NCBI GenBank assembly: GCA_905221605.1
Contig: CAJNDS010000177.1
Coordinates: 87,501 to 151,500 of the forward strand
Source of the DNA: Symbiodinium natans
Taxonomy: Eukaryota > Sar > Dinophyceae > Suessiales > Symbiodiniaceae
Direction: 5' to 3'
DNA length: 64,000 nt
In this document: in pieces, positions 1-8,390 of the stretch
How the letters are laid out: each line of letters begins with the position of its first letter
Numbering within the stretch: position 1 is the first letter of the stretch
Notes under the pieces: generated by a model
Told to the model about the DNA's origin: nothing
Seen by the model: the letters and a program-made list of their open reading frames with translations, nothing else
Database searches by the model: none
Program-made: the position numbers and the translations under genes

Positions 1-172
1 CACCAAGGCAAGCCATCAAAGGAGCTGGGCCCTGGTCCCCTAAGCCTTGTTCGAGTTGAGGGTTTTTGGGGTTTAGGGTTTAGGCACCCCGAAGTACCCT
101 GAATGCGAGGCAGCAATGAGCTAGTTCTCATCACAAAGCCTAAGCCCTTCATGCGAAAAAGCTCACCTGCAG

Positions 173-426
173 CAAGGCTACGACGAGGAGCTGCAAAGAA
201 GGCCAGCCACAGTTCCACAAGCCCTACTTGGAGGTTCAAGGTACTTATTAACCAAGTATAACTGCACTTGCAAGTGTACTTGAAGCCATATTAGGGCACT
301 TCAGGGGCTTATAAGCGGGTTACTGGTTAATAAGTACCATGAACCTCCAAGTAGATGCAACTGATCCTGCGTCCTCGTTATGCTATCTTATACCAGGACC
401 ATCTCAAGCCCCAGTCCCAGAGCAAA
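173..426 (+). CDS. two short exons of an unidentified gene
   Basis: Two open islands flank an inverted-repeat element. The first (173-220) follows a CAG and reads QGYDEELQRRPATVPQ, ending in phase 0 before a GC-type donor. The second starts at 355, right after the element's terminal TAG, and reads MQLILRPRYAILYQDHLKPQ and onward to about 426. Joined, they keep one frame across the element, which supports an intron from 221 to 354. No protein family was recognised. The telomere-like arrays on both sides match the pattern of the clearer genes further right. Confidence 0.4.
221..354. mobile_element. introner-like inverted-repeat element, family 1
   Basis: The element begins CTACTTGGAGGTTCAAGGTAC and ends GTACCATGAACCTCCAAGTAG, a long terminal inverted repeat, with a second palindromic part (GGTTAATAAGTACC type) inside. 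The final TAG serves as the 3' splice site of the following exon. About fifteen full or partial copies of the same family lie in this window. Confidence 0.7.
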
Positions 427-609
427 ACATAAACCCTAAGCCCTAGGCCCTAGGAAGCCCTAAGCCCAAAAACCCTGAATCATAAGCCTTAAGCCCCAAG
501 CCCTAGGAAGCCCTAAGACCTAAAGCCTAAACCCAGACACACAAGGCCGAACGCCTTTCTTGTTGGGGTTGCAACGACGTCTTCCTGGAGACTGTATACC
601 CTGTTGTTT

Positions 610-678
610 GTTTAGGGTTTGGGGTTTAGGGTTTAGGGTTTAGGGTTTAGGGCTTAGGGTTTAGGGTTTAGGGTTTAT
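610..678 (+). repeat. (TTTAGGG)n telomere-like array
   Basis: About nine near-perfect TTTAGGG units. It follows a 60-base unique island (545-605), in keeping with the exon-then-TTTAGGG order seen across the window. Confidence 0.9.
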
Positions 679-705
679 CCTGCTTTCTGAACCTTGAACT
701 GTCAG

Positions 706-775
706 CTGAGAGCCTGGCAGGCTCCTGGCCCCTCCGGAGGAGAAAGAGGCGGGTCGATGGCAGTATCCTTAGGAA
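706..775 (+). CDS. possible short exon, product unknown
   Basis: A unique island after CAG is open in two frames; the more protein-like one reads ESLAGSWPLRRRKRRVDGSI. It lies between TTTAGGG arrays. There is no family match and the frame is not certain. It could also be non-coding intron sequence. Confidence 0.2.
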
Positions 776-834
776 GTCATCGTAATAATGCCCTAGGGTT
801 TAGGGTTTAGGGCTTAGGGCTTAGGGCTAAGAAC

Positions 835-1250
835 GAATTTGGGGAATGATAGACCACATAGTGAGAGTATTGCTCCGGGTTGATGTTTTCGGGTTTGTGT
901 CTTAACTTAGCCCTTAGACGAGGACTAGGTAGCCTACAAGGGTCTGGGGAGTACAGGGTTGCCGTTCACGAGCTTCAACAAAGTGACTATACTGCGGATA
1001 CATAAAGTGGAAAAGCTGATATTCTGAACGGCAGCCCAGAAAAGGTAGCGTTTAGCATTTAAGGCATATAGCGCGTGGTATAGGATTCAGGTTTAGTTAG
1101 GATTTTGTTTGCGTTTAGCCTGTAGAGGTTTAGGGCCTCTTAGAAGCTGCATTTTTGCAGTCACAGACATTCCTTTGTCACACTGGGGGCCCCATACAAT
1201 GAGGCATCAGCCCTGAACCTTAAATCCCCCGCACCAAGAAAAGCCCACGA
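835..1250. other. unique stretch without a recognisable gene
   Basis: About 400 bases lie between a TTTAGGG array and the CCCTAAA array at 1253. No long open frame, known motif or clear repeat was seen. It is most likely intron or intergenic DNA. Confidence 0.4.
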
Positions 1251-1252
1251 AC

Positions 1253-1402
1253 CCCTAAACCCTAAACCCTAAACCCTAAAACCCTAAACCCTAAACCCTA
1301 AACCCTAAACCCTAAACCCTAAACCCAAAACCCTAAAACCCTAAAACCCTAAACTCTAAACCCCAAACCCCAAACCCTAAACCCTAAACCCTAAATCCCA
1401 AG
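1253..1402 (-). repeat. (CCCTAAA)n array upstream of an exon
   Basis: About twenty CCCTAAA-type units with one-base variants (CCCTAAAA, CCCCAAA). The array ends about 20 bases before the CAG that opens the island at 1423. Confidence 0.9.
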
Positions 1403-1422
1403 CCCGAAAACTCTAAACGCAG

Positions 1423-1486
1423 AGAGGCTGCCCTGCTAAAACGGCTGGGCGCCAAGTTCGGCCGGGCACCGAGGATTTTGATGTCC
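1423..1486 (+). CDS. short exon, product unknown
   Basis: After CGCAG the frame reads EAALLKRLGAKFGRAPRILM, then meets a stop at 1487. A splice donor must lie before the stop if it is an exon. It is bracketed by CCCTAAA (left) and TTTAGGG (1509-1594, right), the usual exon surroundings here. The amphipathic composition is protein-like but no family is recognised. Confidence 0.4.
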
Positions 1487-1508
1487 TGAATCCTCAGGGG
1501 AGCGAGAG

Positions 1509-1594
1509 CTTAGGGTTTAGGGTTTAGGGTTTAGGGTTTAGGGCTTAGGGATTAGGGTTAGGGTTTAGGGTTTAGGGTTTAGGGTTTAGGGTTT
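1509..1594 (+). repeat. (TTTAGGG)n array downstream of an exon
   Basis: About twelve TTTAGGG-type units directly after the exon-like island ending near 1486. Confidence 0.9.
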
Positions 1595-2313
1595 AATTCA
1601 GGCTCCAAAGCTCCGAGAGCTCACAGTTTTGGTTTGGACCAAACCATATAAGGTTTTGTTGCGACTTTGAGCACAAGGGAAAGGATTCGGAGGATTGAGA
1701 CTTCGGCGGGTCTTACTTTGGGAACGGGGGTTCATGTGGGTACTTACTACCCTAAGCCCCAACCACCATGAGACAGTCAACACCTGTTTGGCGCTGGTTG
1801 TTTCCAGTGGAACCTTTCTATCTGCTCCCTGCAGGTAAGTATGGGAAGCAGGTGGAGGCCTTCTTCCCCGCAGATTTCGTGCTTGCTTGCAATTGAAGTT
1901 GAGGCCTATATTTATACATGGCCTTGCAGCTACTAAAAAGGAGCCCCTTCAAGGCCCAAGACCTGTACATAAGTCACATACACACACTATATACGTACAT
2001 TCGCAGTGAACATAGGGTTCCTTCCAAATATTGGCTCGGAACCGAAGCCCAATGTTCCAAGTAGTTGGAATGCAGGGATGTCTACGTGCACTGGGTGTCC
2101 TTGTGGGGATGTGAGTAGTCAAACCCTACTTCTTGTAAGCCTTTCAGCTCTGAAGCCGAAACAAACCTTAGACCTATAAACACCCTGCGTCATATAGGTA
2201 CGCGGACCCTCTCTAAACGCCCTGCACCCCCTGCGAGCCCGAGAGGAACAATGCTAATTCTCGCAGCATAAAGGTTCCTGAACGAGAATCCAGCTCCATG
2301 GTTGTTGAAGACA

Positions 2314-2425
2314 TGTGGGGGTTTGCGGACATAGGGGACCCCAAAATACACCTCCAAATAGTAGGATCCTCCTTCTAATGAGGACCCCAATCAGGTACCC
2401 CTACTATCGTAACTCCCCGTGTGTT
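2314..2425. mobile_element. family 5 element (gggggtttgcg...) copy
   Basis: Contains GGGGGTTTGCGGACATAGGG, a block with TAGTAGGATCC in its middle, and a right part with ACTATCGTAACTCCCC. The same ordered blocks recur near 3636, 4485, 12105 and 36545, often with a poly-G run in the middle. Ends are approximate. Confidence 0.45.
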
Positions 2426-2462
2426 CCAAGCAACGACATCCTAAACATCGCCAGCATTCCAG

Positions 2463-2535
2463 GCAGTCATCTCGCGGTGCAAGCGGCGGAACGACTGGAG
2501 ATACGAGGCTGCATCAGGGAACTAGGCATTGCGAA
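2463..2535 (+). CDS. short exon, product unknown
   Basis: After TTCCAG the frame reads SHLAVQAAERLEIRGCIREL and a few further residues before running into intron-like DNA. It is followed downstream by CCCTAAA. No family was recognised. The composition looks coding and the frame stays open well beyond the island. Confidence 0.35.
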
Positions 2536-2747
2536 AAAACCTCTAACCTATCACACCCTGTGGGGCCCTGGCCGTAAGCCGCGCAGGCCTACACCCATCA
2601 GAGTCTTATCCCTAAACCCTAAACCCTAAATTATAGCCGGAGACAGGCTTCGCAAGCCTGAAGCATGAACCCTCCCCGAAAAGAAGAAACCACTAAACAG
2701 ACGCACACCCCTACCAAGGTTGAGGGTTTAGGGTTTAGGGAATCGTT

Positions 2748-2858
2748 TACTTGGAGGTTCATTGGGTACTTATGCGTATGGGGTTCTAGAAGCCCCCCTA
2801 AATAAGGTTGCTACCATGGTTGCCCTACTTCTAGCCCTACTTCGAAGTACTCAAGAAC
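2748..2858. mobile_element. family 1 element copy
   Basis: The left end reads ACTTGGAGGTTCATTGGGTA; the right end is degenerate (AAGTACTCAAGAACCTT). It sits between a short TTTAGGG array (2722-2740) and a CCCTAAA array (2861-2912), inside a presumed intron. Confidence 0.5.
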
Positions 2859-2972
2859 CTTAAACCCTAAACCCTAAACCCTAAACCCTAAACCCTAAAC
2901 TAAACCCTAAATCACCCCACACCACTTCGGCCCTTCTTGTGGGGAGACTTGGGGGAACCTCAAAAGCAACAG

Positions 2973-3040
2973 GTGAAGTGGGAAGATCTCGCGGAGAGGC
3001 AGACACCTTCCTGCAAGCAGCTTCAGGGAGGATGTGGTTG
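2973..3040 (+). CDS. short exon, product unknown
   Basis: After CAACAG the frame reads VKWEDLAERQTPSCKQLQGG and stops at 3041. It is bounded by CCCTAAA (2861-2912) and TTTAGGG (3062-3188). A second frame is also open, so the reading is provisional. No family recognised. Confidence 0.35.
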
Positions 3041-3061
3041 AAGGTCTCTTCCCTAAGCCGC

Positions 3062-3188
3062 GGTTTAGGGTTTAGGGTTTAGGGTTTAGGGTTTAGGGTT
3101 TAGGGTTTAGGGTTTAGGGTTTAGGGTTTAAGTTTAGGGTTCAGGGTTCAGGGTTCAGGGTTTAGGGTTTAGGGTTTAGGGTTTAGGG
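3062..3188 (+). repeat. (TTTAGGG)n array
   Basis: About eighteen units, with an internal run of TTCAGGG variants near 3136-3160. Confidence 0.92.
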
Positions 3189-3483
3189 CCCGAAGCTATA
3201 ACACTTAAAGCATAAAGCCTTCTCTCGGTTTCGGGGCCCCTTTGGCAGGCTGTTTGCATCCGTTCAATAAGGGGATTGCGGGGCTACAATCATATAGGCA
3301 TGCCCTAAAAACCCTAACGATGAAGCCTTAAACCCTGAAACCCTGAAACCCCTAAGACCTAAGCCTTTAAATGCTGAACCTCCAAAACCCTAAATCCCGA
3401 AACCCCACAACAATGAGGTGGTTTTTTTGTTGGCAAGGATTCCCCTTTGCCCCTGGTACATCCCTTTACTAGTTCCCCCTAAG

Positions 3484-3592
3484 CTCTCCATGTCTTTTCC
3501 GAGGAACACCTTTGAAAGTGCCGCCAAGCTGCGACAGCTCGGCGTGGAAAGGCTGCCCGCTGGGAACTGGCACTGCCTTGACGCCGGTTCAG
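3484..3592 (+). CDS. exon of an unidentified gene
   Basis: An open island with a GT donor (TTCAG|GTCCTG) reads LSMSFPRNTFESAAKLRQLG, then VERLPAGNWHCLDAGS. At about 36 residues it is one of the better exon candidates in the first 10 kb. The acceptor is the AG just before 3484. No family was recognised; it could belong with the neighbouring islands to one gene. Confidence 0.45.
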
Positions 3593-3635
3593 GTCCTGAA
3601 CCCCTCGTTTGATGTAGCAGTGATAGGTAGGGGTT

Positions 3636-3757
3636 TCCGAAAATTCGGTGTACCCTTATTGGGGTCGGAATTACGAGGGGGGTCCTACTATTTGGGGGGG
3701 GGGGGGGGGGGGTTATTCTATATTCGGGGTCCCCTATTTTCGTAAACCCCCACATGC
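3636..3757. mobile_element. family 5 element with internal poly-G
   Basis: The outer parts GGGGTTTCCGAAAATTCGG and TTTTCGTAAACCCCC form an inverted repeat. The middle has TCCTACTATTT followed by an uninterrupted G run. Related copies occur at 2314, 4485, 12105 and 36545. Confidence 0.5.
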
Positions 3758-3806
3758 AGGGTCAGGCGATCGTTTTGCAGAAGTGATCCTGTGGGGTGGT
3801 TAAGGG

Positions 3807-3944
3807 CTGAGTTGGGATGTTACCCCCCTTATACTAACAGTCCTCAATAGGGATTATAGTACCCCCTAAACCCTAAAACCTAAACCCTAAACCCTAAACC
3901 TATAGTCCCTTTGAAGGACTGTTAGACTAAGAAGGAACATCCCA
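3807..3944. mobile_element. family 2 element with a telomeric array in its loop
   Basis: The left arm is TTGGGATGTTACCCCCCTTA with ACTAACAGTCC; the right arm is GGACTGTTAG...GGAACATCCCA. The centre, normally a short spacer, holds a (CCCTAAA)n array at 3865-3900. Confidence 0.65.
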
Positions 3945-4211
3945 AGGGCTGAGTGTTTGGAGGCGGGGGTGGGGGATTCGGGCTGGACAGGTCCTGAAGC
4001 TTCACTGTTCGCAGAATGCACGCCTCACGCCTCGGTACGCCAGAGTTTCAGTGTTTGGGGTTCCCACCCCCCCCCCCCCCCCCCCCCCCCCAACAAAAAA
4101 AAAAACCTGAACCCCTCATCCTCAACCCTAAACCCTAAACCCTAAACCCGAATGAAGCCCCTCAACCCCAAACCCTTTCTTACCCCAAAGGAGGGGGGGC
4201 GGGGGGATCAG

Positions 4212-4290
4212 AGTCGAGGCTCGCAACTGCCCTGGACGAGCGTTTGGCCGTCGGCACGACGGAAGCAGCCGCGGCCTCGGCCTTGTTCTT
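4212..4290 (+). CDS. short exon, product unknown
   Basis: After ATCAG the island is open in two frames. The alanine-rich one reads ESRLATALDERLAVGTTEAA. GC content is clearly higher than in the surroundings, and it is followed by TTTAGGG (4310-4374). No family recognised. Confidence 0.35.
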
Positions 4291-4380
4291 ATTGGGGTCC
4301 TTTTTGGGGGTTTAGGGTTTAGGGTTTAGGGTTTAGGGTTTAGTGTTTAGGGTTTCGGGTTTAGGGTTTAGGGCTACTAG

Positions 4381-4492
4381 GACCGGGAGTAGGCCCTTTT
4401 TTCCTTTCTTCAGGGTTGGGGTTCCCTTCTAGTCTCCTTAAAACCAAAAAGGGCACCCCGTTTATTCCTGGGTTACTCCCGGGTCTAGATAA
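4381..4492. mobile_element. inverted-repeat element (GACCSGGAGTA ends)
   Basis: GACCGGGAGTAGGCCC on the left matches GGTTACTCCCGGGTC on the right, giving a terminal inverted repeat of about 15 bases around AAACCAAAAAGGGCACCCCG. A related piece lies near 16580-16650. It could be a subfamily of the family 4 elements. Confidence 0.4.
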
Positions 4493-4876
4493 GGAGATCC
4501 TACTATATAGGGGGTCGATTTAGGGTCACCTTTTTTCGTCAACCCCCCTCATGATTTCAGGCTTAGGATTTGCGATTTCCGGGTTCATGATTTGGGGATT
4601 GCGGCTTCGGGTTTCGGTCTTTTGGGGGTTTTGGTCTTTTGGGGGTTCGGGTTTACTGCTTGGGGTTCAGGATTGCGGGTGTAGGGCTCTATAAACCCTA
4701 AACCCTAAACCAATCGAAGTTTAGGGTTTAGAGTTCCAGAGTGTAACTACCATCATCCGAACCCTAAGCAGAAAGCGCAATGTTTCTTGACAGTGACTCC
4801 AGCACAATCAAGCCCCCAGTTTTGGAAAAGGAGCGAATCTAATGCCCTCAACTTGTAGGTTCAGCGCTTTAGGCTT

Positions 4877-4988
4877 GGTAGCCCAGTGCTACCCTTTTCC
4901 CCTTTTCTGGGTTCAAGGTTGCCTTATACAGAAACCCGTCCAAATTAGGGGTGCCCTTGCTGTAATATGTTTACTGGGCTACCAGGTA
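4877..4988. mobile_element. family 4 element (ggtagcccagtg...)
   Basis: The left end is GGTAGCCCAGTGCTACCCTT and the right end is GTTTACTGGGCTACCAGG, an inverted repeat of about 12 bases (GGTAGCCCAGT/ACTGGGCTACC). Similar copies lie near 23640, 28083 and 39379. Confidence 0.6.
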
Positions 4989-5102
4989 GGTTTCAGTGTG
5001 CAGGGTACAGGTTCAGGGTGCAAGCTTCAGGCTTTTCATCCAGGAACCCCAATTACTACCCAGACTATCCTCGCGCTAAGCCCAAGACTCTATTTCATAT
5101 GA

Positions 5103-5162
5103 AAACCCCTAAACCCTAAATCCTAAATCTCAAACCCTAAACCCTAAACCCTAAACCCTAAA
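5103..5162 (-). repeat. (CCCTAAA)n array
   Basis: About eight CCCTAAA-type units before a unique island of uncertain coding status. Confidence 0.85.
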
Positions 5163-5281
5163 ACCTGCGATACCCAGTCGAATTGAGCACCCTAAACTCC
5201 GAACCCCTACGCCCCTTCTTATGGGGTGTCCGGTTGCCAGCATGGGCCAAGCTCACACCCCTGAACCTCGCCAGGGTTGGG

Positions 5282-5347
5282 GGTTTATCGGCCACACAAG
5301 CTCCAACCACATCTGGTTTATCGGCCACACAAGCTCCAACCACATCT
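5282..5347. repeat. 33-bp perfect tandem duplication
   Basis: Two head-to-tail copies (5282-5314 and 5315-5347) begin GGTTTATCGGCCACACAAGC. The identity looks complete, so the duplication is recent. The unit length is a multiple of three and the region is open, so it could add 11 residues if translated. Confidence 0.85.
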
Positions 5348-5455
5348 AACCCTCGAAGAACCCCCCTAGCCCCTAAAGCCCAACAAGTTTGGGTTTTAGG
5401 GTTCAGGGCTGAGGGCTTAGAGGGCTTAGAGGGCTTAGGGGAGGGACTTTTGCAG

Positions 5456-5500
5456 AATTCTGACAGGAGGATCGCCCTCTCACGCGCCGTGAGATCGTGA
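5456..5500 (+). CDS. possible terminal exon
   Basis: After TTTTGCAG the frame reads NSDRRIALSRAVRS and ends at a TGA (5498-5500). The acceptor has a short pyrimidine-rich tract. It could be the last exon of the unknown gene to the left, or an internal exon if the GC at 5503 is used as a donor. Confidence 0.35.
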   Translation, partial: NSDRRIALSRAVRS

Positions 5501-5534
5501 GGCCATTCAGGGTTTTACAGGGTTTAAGGGTATT

Positions 5535-5595
5535 TACCTAAACCCTAAATCCTAAACCCTAAACCCTACACCCTAAACCCTAAACCCTAAACCCT
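5535..5595 (-). repeat. (CCCTAAA)n array
   Basis: Eight to nine units with CCCTACA and TCCTAAA variants. Confidence 0.85.
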
Positions 5596-5887
5596 GGGCT
5601 TCAAAGTGGTCCGGTGAAGGTTTTCGGGGCTTGGGTTTTTTTCTTGCTGCAGCCCAGGCTGCGGAGTGAGCCTTCAGTCCTTCAGTGTCGCAGTCTGACT
5701 TGCCCTTTATGCCCTCTTTTAAGGGCTTAGGCCCTAGGCTCTTTTGCAAACCCCTTTAAGCCTAAAAACAAGGTGCCGTGGTTTTTTTTTGCTGTCTCTA
5801 GGTTACTCTTGGCTCTTGTTTGGGATACTTTGAGTACTTGGCATGGTTGCCAAGGCGCCGGGAGAAGCTGGGGCAAGAACTGCCCCC

Positions 5888-5986
5888 TGGTTCTTAGTAG
5901 GGAATGAGGGAATTAAGGCCCCAAAAAAACCCTTTGAGGGAGTATGTGGGTACCTCATTCCCCCATTCCCTACTAAGAACCAGCCA
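5888..5986. mobile_element. family 3 element with perfect terminal inverted repeat
   Basis: The element starts CTGGTTCTTAGTAGGGAATG and ends CATTCCCTACTAAGAACCAG, exact reverse complements over 20 bases. The final CAG is positioned like a 3' splice site. A long relative lies at 36668-37129. Confidence 0.75.
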
Positions 5987-6150
5987 GACTACTTGGAGGT
6001 TCAGGGTACCTATAAGCCAATCAAGAGTGTAGTTATAGCCCACCTACAATGCCCCCTAAGGATCCTAATAGGGTTATAGTTGGGTTAGAAGTAAAGTTAT
6101 AATTGGGCTACCAACTACCATTGAAGGTTCAAGTACGAACCAGCCAGACT
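5978..6150. mobile_element. family 1 element flanked by a 17-bp target-site duplication
   Basis: The sequence GAACCAGCCAGACTACT occurs at 5978-5994 and again at 6134-6150. Between the copies lies a family 1 element beginning TTGGAGGTTCAGGGTACC with a partly degenerate right end. Its insertion immediately beside the end of a family 3 element shows nested activity. Confidence 0.65.
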
Positions 6151-6280
6151 ACTGGGAAGGTGCTGGCCGGAACCGTGGATCTTAGGCACCTGCGCCCCAA
6201 AGGCCGGGGCAAAGGGCAGGAACCTGCCCAGGATCTCACATCGGCACTGCGGGAGTGTCGTTCAGAGATGGAGGAGTCTA
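6144..6280 (+). CDS. exon of an unidentified gene
   Basis: After GAACCAG the frame reads QTTGKVLAGTVDLRHLRPKG, a basic middle part, then DLTSALRECRSEMEES, ending at a TTTAGGG array. About 45 residues. The acceptor AG lies in the duplicated target site of the neighbouring element. No domain was recognised; the C-terminal part could be helical. Confidence 0.5.
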
Positions 6281-6350
6281 GGGTTTAGGGTTTAGGGTTT
6301 AGGGTTTAGGGTACTTAATGCTGAGGGCTTAGGGTTCAGGGTTTTGGGGC

Positions 6351-6400
6351 GCGCCTGGAGGGCCTGGACGTGTCCCCGAAACGCCACATGGAGAATGCAG
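6351..6400 (+). CDS. short exon, product unknown
   Basis: Reads RLEGLDVSPKRHMENA and ends at a good GT donor (AATGCAG|GTCTGTAG). It follows the exon at 6144-6280 after a short TTTAGGG-filled gap and is probably the same gene. Confidence 0.4.
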
Positions 6401-6425
6401 GTCTGTAGAAGCTTGTAAGGTTTAG

Positions 6426-6512
6426 GTTGGGATGTTCCCCCTTATGCTAACAGTCCCTAATAGGGATTCTTCTAGGAGGGTGTACTATAATCCCCATTAG
6501 GGACTGCTAGCT
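6426..6512. mobile_element. family 2 element copy
   Basis: TTGGGATGTTCCCCCTTATG, CTAACAGTCC and an internal AATAGGGATT/AATCCCCATTAGGGACTG palindrome. The far right end is degenerate. Confidence 0.55.
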
Positions 6513-6839
6513 TTGGCGAAGGAGGGAATTGATGGTTGAGTGATGGGTACATGCACACCAGGATGAACCGTTATGAGCCCTCATAATCTAAGAAATAGTC
6601 AACACACCCCTAGGGCAGACCCCTTAAAGGAAATCAAGGGGTACGGTAGACTCCTCCCTTAGACTCCCTTTGTATTCTACTTTCAAAGTTTAAGGGGTAC
6701 GGGTTTGGTGTATGGTGAGTTATTCTTAGATATAAGCCCTAATCCCTTGTCTCTTAGAACACCTACACCCCTGTAAGCGCTTGCAACCCAACGCCTGGCT
6801 AAGCTCTTGTAACCCCTACACCCCTATAGAAACGGGAAG

Positions 6840-6956
6840 CTACATGGTCCCTTGATATAGACCCTTCTTTAGAGGGTTCTGAGGTATGGGCCCTTGGGTT
6901 GTACAGGGTAGAACAGGGGTATATAAGGGGTCGCCATTTAAGGGACCATGTAACTA
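6840..6956. mobile_element. family 6 element (TACATGGTCCCTT ends)
   Basis: The ends TACATGGTCCCTT and AAGGGACCATGTA are perfect reverse complements. The interior has GGGTTCTGAGGTATGGGCCC and TATATAAGGGG. A diverged second copy with the same interior order lies at about 11455-11565. Confidence 0.65.
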
Positions 6957-6999
6957 TCCTTAGAAAGAGGCAGTTATGAGTTCTTACAACCCTCAACCC

Positions 7000-7305
7000 G
7001 AACCCTAAAACCTAACCCTAAACCCTAAACCCTAAACCCTAGACCCCTAAACCCTAAACCCTAAACCCTAAACCCTAAACCCTAAACCCTAAACCCTAAA
7101 CCCTAAACCCTAAACCCTAAACCCTAAACCCTAAACCCTAAACCTAACCCTAAACCCTAAACCCTAAACCCTAAACCCTAAACCCTAAACCCTAAACCCT
7201 AAACCCTAAACCCTAAACCCTAAACCCTAAACCCTAGACCCCGAACCCTAAACCCTAAACCCTAAACCCTAAATCCTAAACCCCACACCCTAAACCCTAA
7301 ACCCC
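7000..7305 (-). repeat. longest perfect (CCCTAAA)n stretch of the left half
   Basis: About forty units, nearly uninterrupted. It ends directly before an exon-like island at 7316. An interstitial array of this length inside a transcribed region is unusual. Confidence 0.95.
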
Positions 7306-7315
7306 TGCGTCTTGA

Positions 7316-7384
7316 GGCATCTGGAAGGCTTCGGTCTGACTGAGGAGCTGATCACACGCCGGGCAATTGGCGGCTCGTCTTCCG
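7316..7384 (+). CDS. exon of an unidentified gene
   Basis: Reads HLEGFGLTEELITRRAIGGS and then SSAWRL. Bracketed by CCCTAAA (left) and, after a degenerate family 1 piece, TTTAGGG (7430-7558). It may continue the gene of 6144-6400. The fold is unknown; the sequence could be two short helices. Confidence 0.45.
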
Positions 7385-7429
7385 CTTGGAGACTTGGGTA
7401 CTTCTTATAAGTCGGGTGATACGTACCCT

Positions 7430-7558
7430 AGGGTTTCGAGTTTAGGGTTTAGGGTTAGGGTTTAGGGTTTAGGGTTTTTAGGGTTTAGGGTTTAGGGTTT
7501 CGGGTTTAGGGTTTAGGGCCTAGGGTTTAGGGTTTAGGGTTTAGGGTTTAGGGTTTAT
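7430..7558 (+). repeat. (TTTAGGG)n array
   Basis: About eighteen units with one TTTTTAGGG and one TTTCGGG variant. Confidence 0.92.
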
Positions 7559-8224
7559 TATAACCATAGTTACCCAACAAACACCCCACTTCACTTCTAA
7601 GACCCACGAACCTCTAAGCAAGGGCATGTGGGCAGTTGCTCTAGCTGTGGTGGTCCCTTTTCGCGGGGGGGGGGGGGGGGGGTTGGTTGTCCTCGAGAAA
7701 GGGCTCCGCATTGTGGCAGCCTAGAAAGGATCCCAATTTCGAGAGCTGTATCTACAACTACACCGTGGGCGGCTGCCCCTTTCGTCTTGGGTTCCGTGTG
7801 AGAGTACCAAATGGCAGAGGGCGCATGTGTAGCACCATCATGGAATAGGTATCAAAGTCACTATTTTGCATGGTATCCCGAGAACCCGAGTCCACAAAAG
7901 CACTGAATAGGGTTGTAAGGTTACAGCCGTTGTCGCCATAGGTACCCTACTTCTAACCCTGCTTATAAGTAAGCATGAGCCTTCAAGTAGTGAGTCCCGC
8001 CGTGCACCAAATCCTGGTCAGGTCACCATGAGTCCTGCCGCAGCATTTGCTGTGTCAAGATCTTCTCGCGTTAGGAAGCACGTGGCCCGGAGAATGCGAG
8101 CTGATGTCTAGCATCGATGTCTGTTATTGCATGAACCTGCCGCATCGAAATGTGCTCTGCAGACCCCTTGTAAAACAATCATGGACCAGAGCTCCATCAA
8201 GTGCATCCCCTCAACCCAAAACCC
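7559..8224. other. unique region, no gene recognised
   Basis: Holds a G run near 7666-7682 and the right end of a family 1 element (7969-7990, ending CCTTCAAGTAG). A weakly exon-like stretch follows from 7991, with no clear frame. Confidence 0.35.
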
Positions 8225-8299
8225 CAAAACCCTGAACCCCTAAACCCAAAACCCAAAACCCTACACCCTAAACCCTACACCCTACACCCTGAACTCTAA

Positions 8300-8390
8300 C
8301 CTACAAGTGGCCTTCCACGGGCTGCGCCACCGCGCTGGCTGGGCGCGGCGTGACAGCCTCCGGCTTCACACATGGCGCCATGTCCAACAG
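8300..8390 (+). CDS. possible short exon, ambiguous frame
   Basis: A GC-rich island between CCCTAAA (8225-8290) and TTTAGGG (8390-8460). Two frames are open; one reads WPSTGCATALAGRGVTASGF. No family match. It is listed because its surroundings fit the exon pattern. Confidence 0.25.

Noticed and set aside
7000-7305. Chromosome end (true telomere)
   Set aside because: The longest array is interstitial, with exon-like DNA on both sides, and arrays in both orientations are scattered over the whole window. None runs to an edge.
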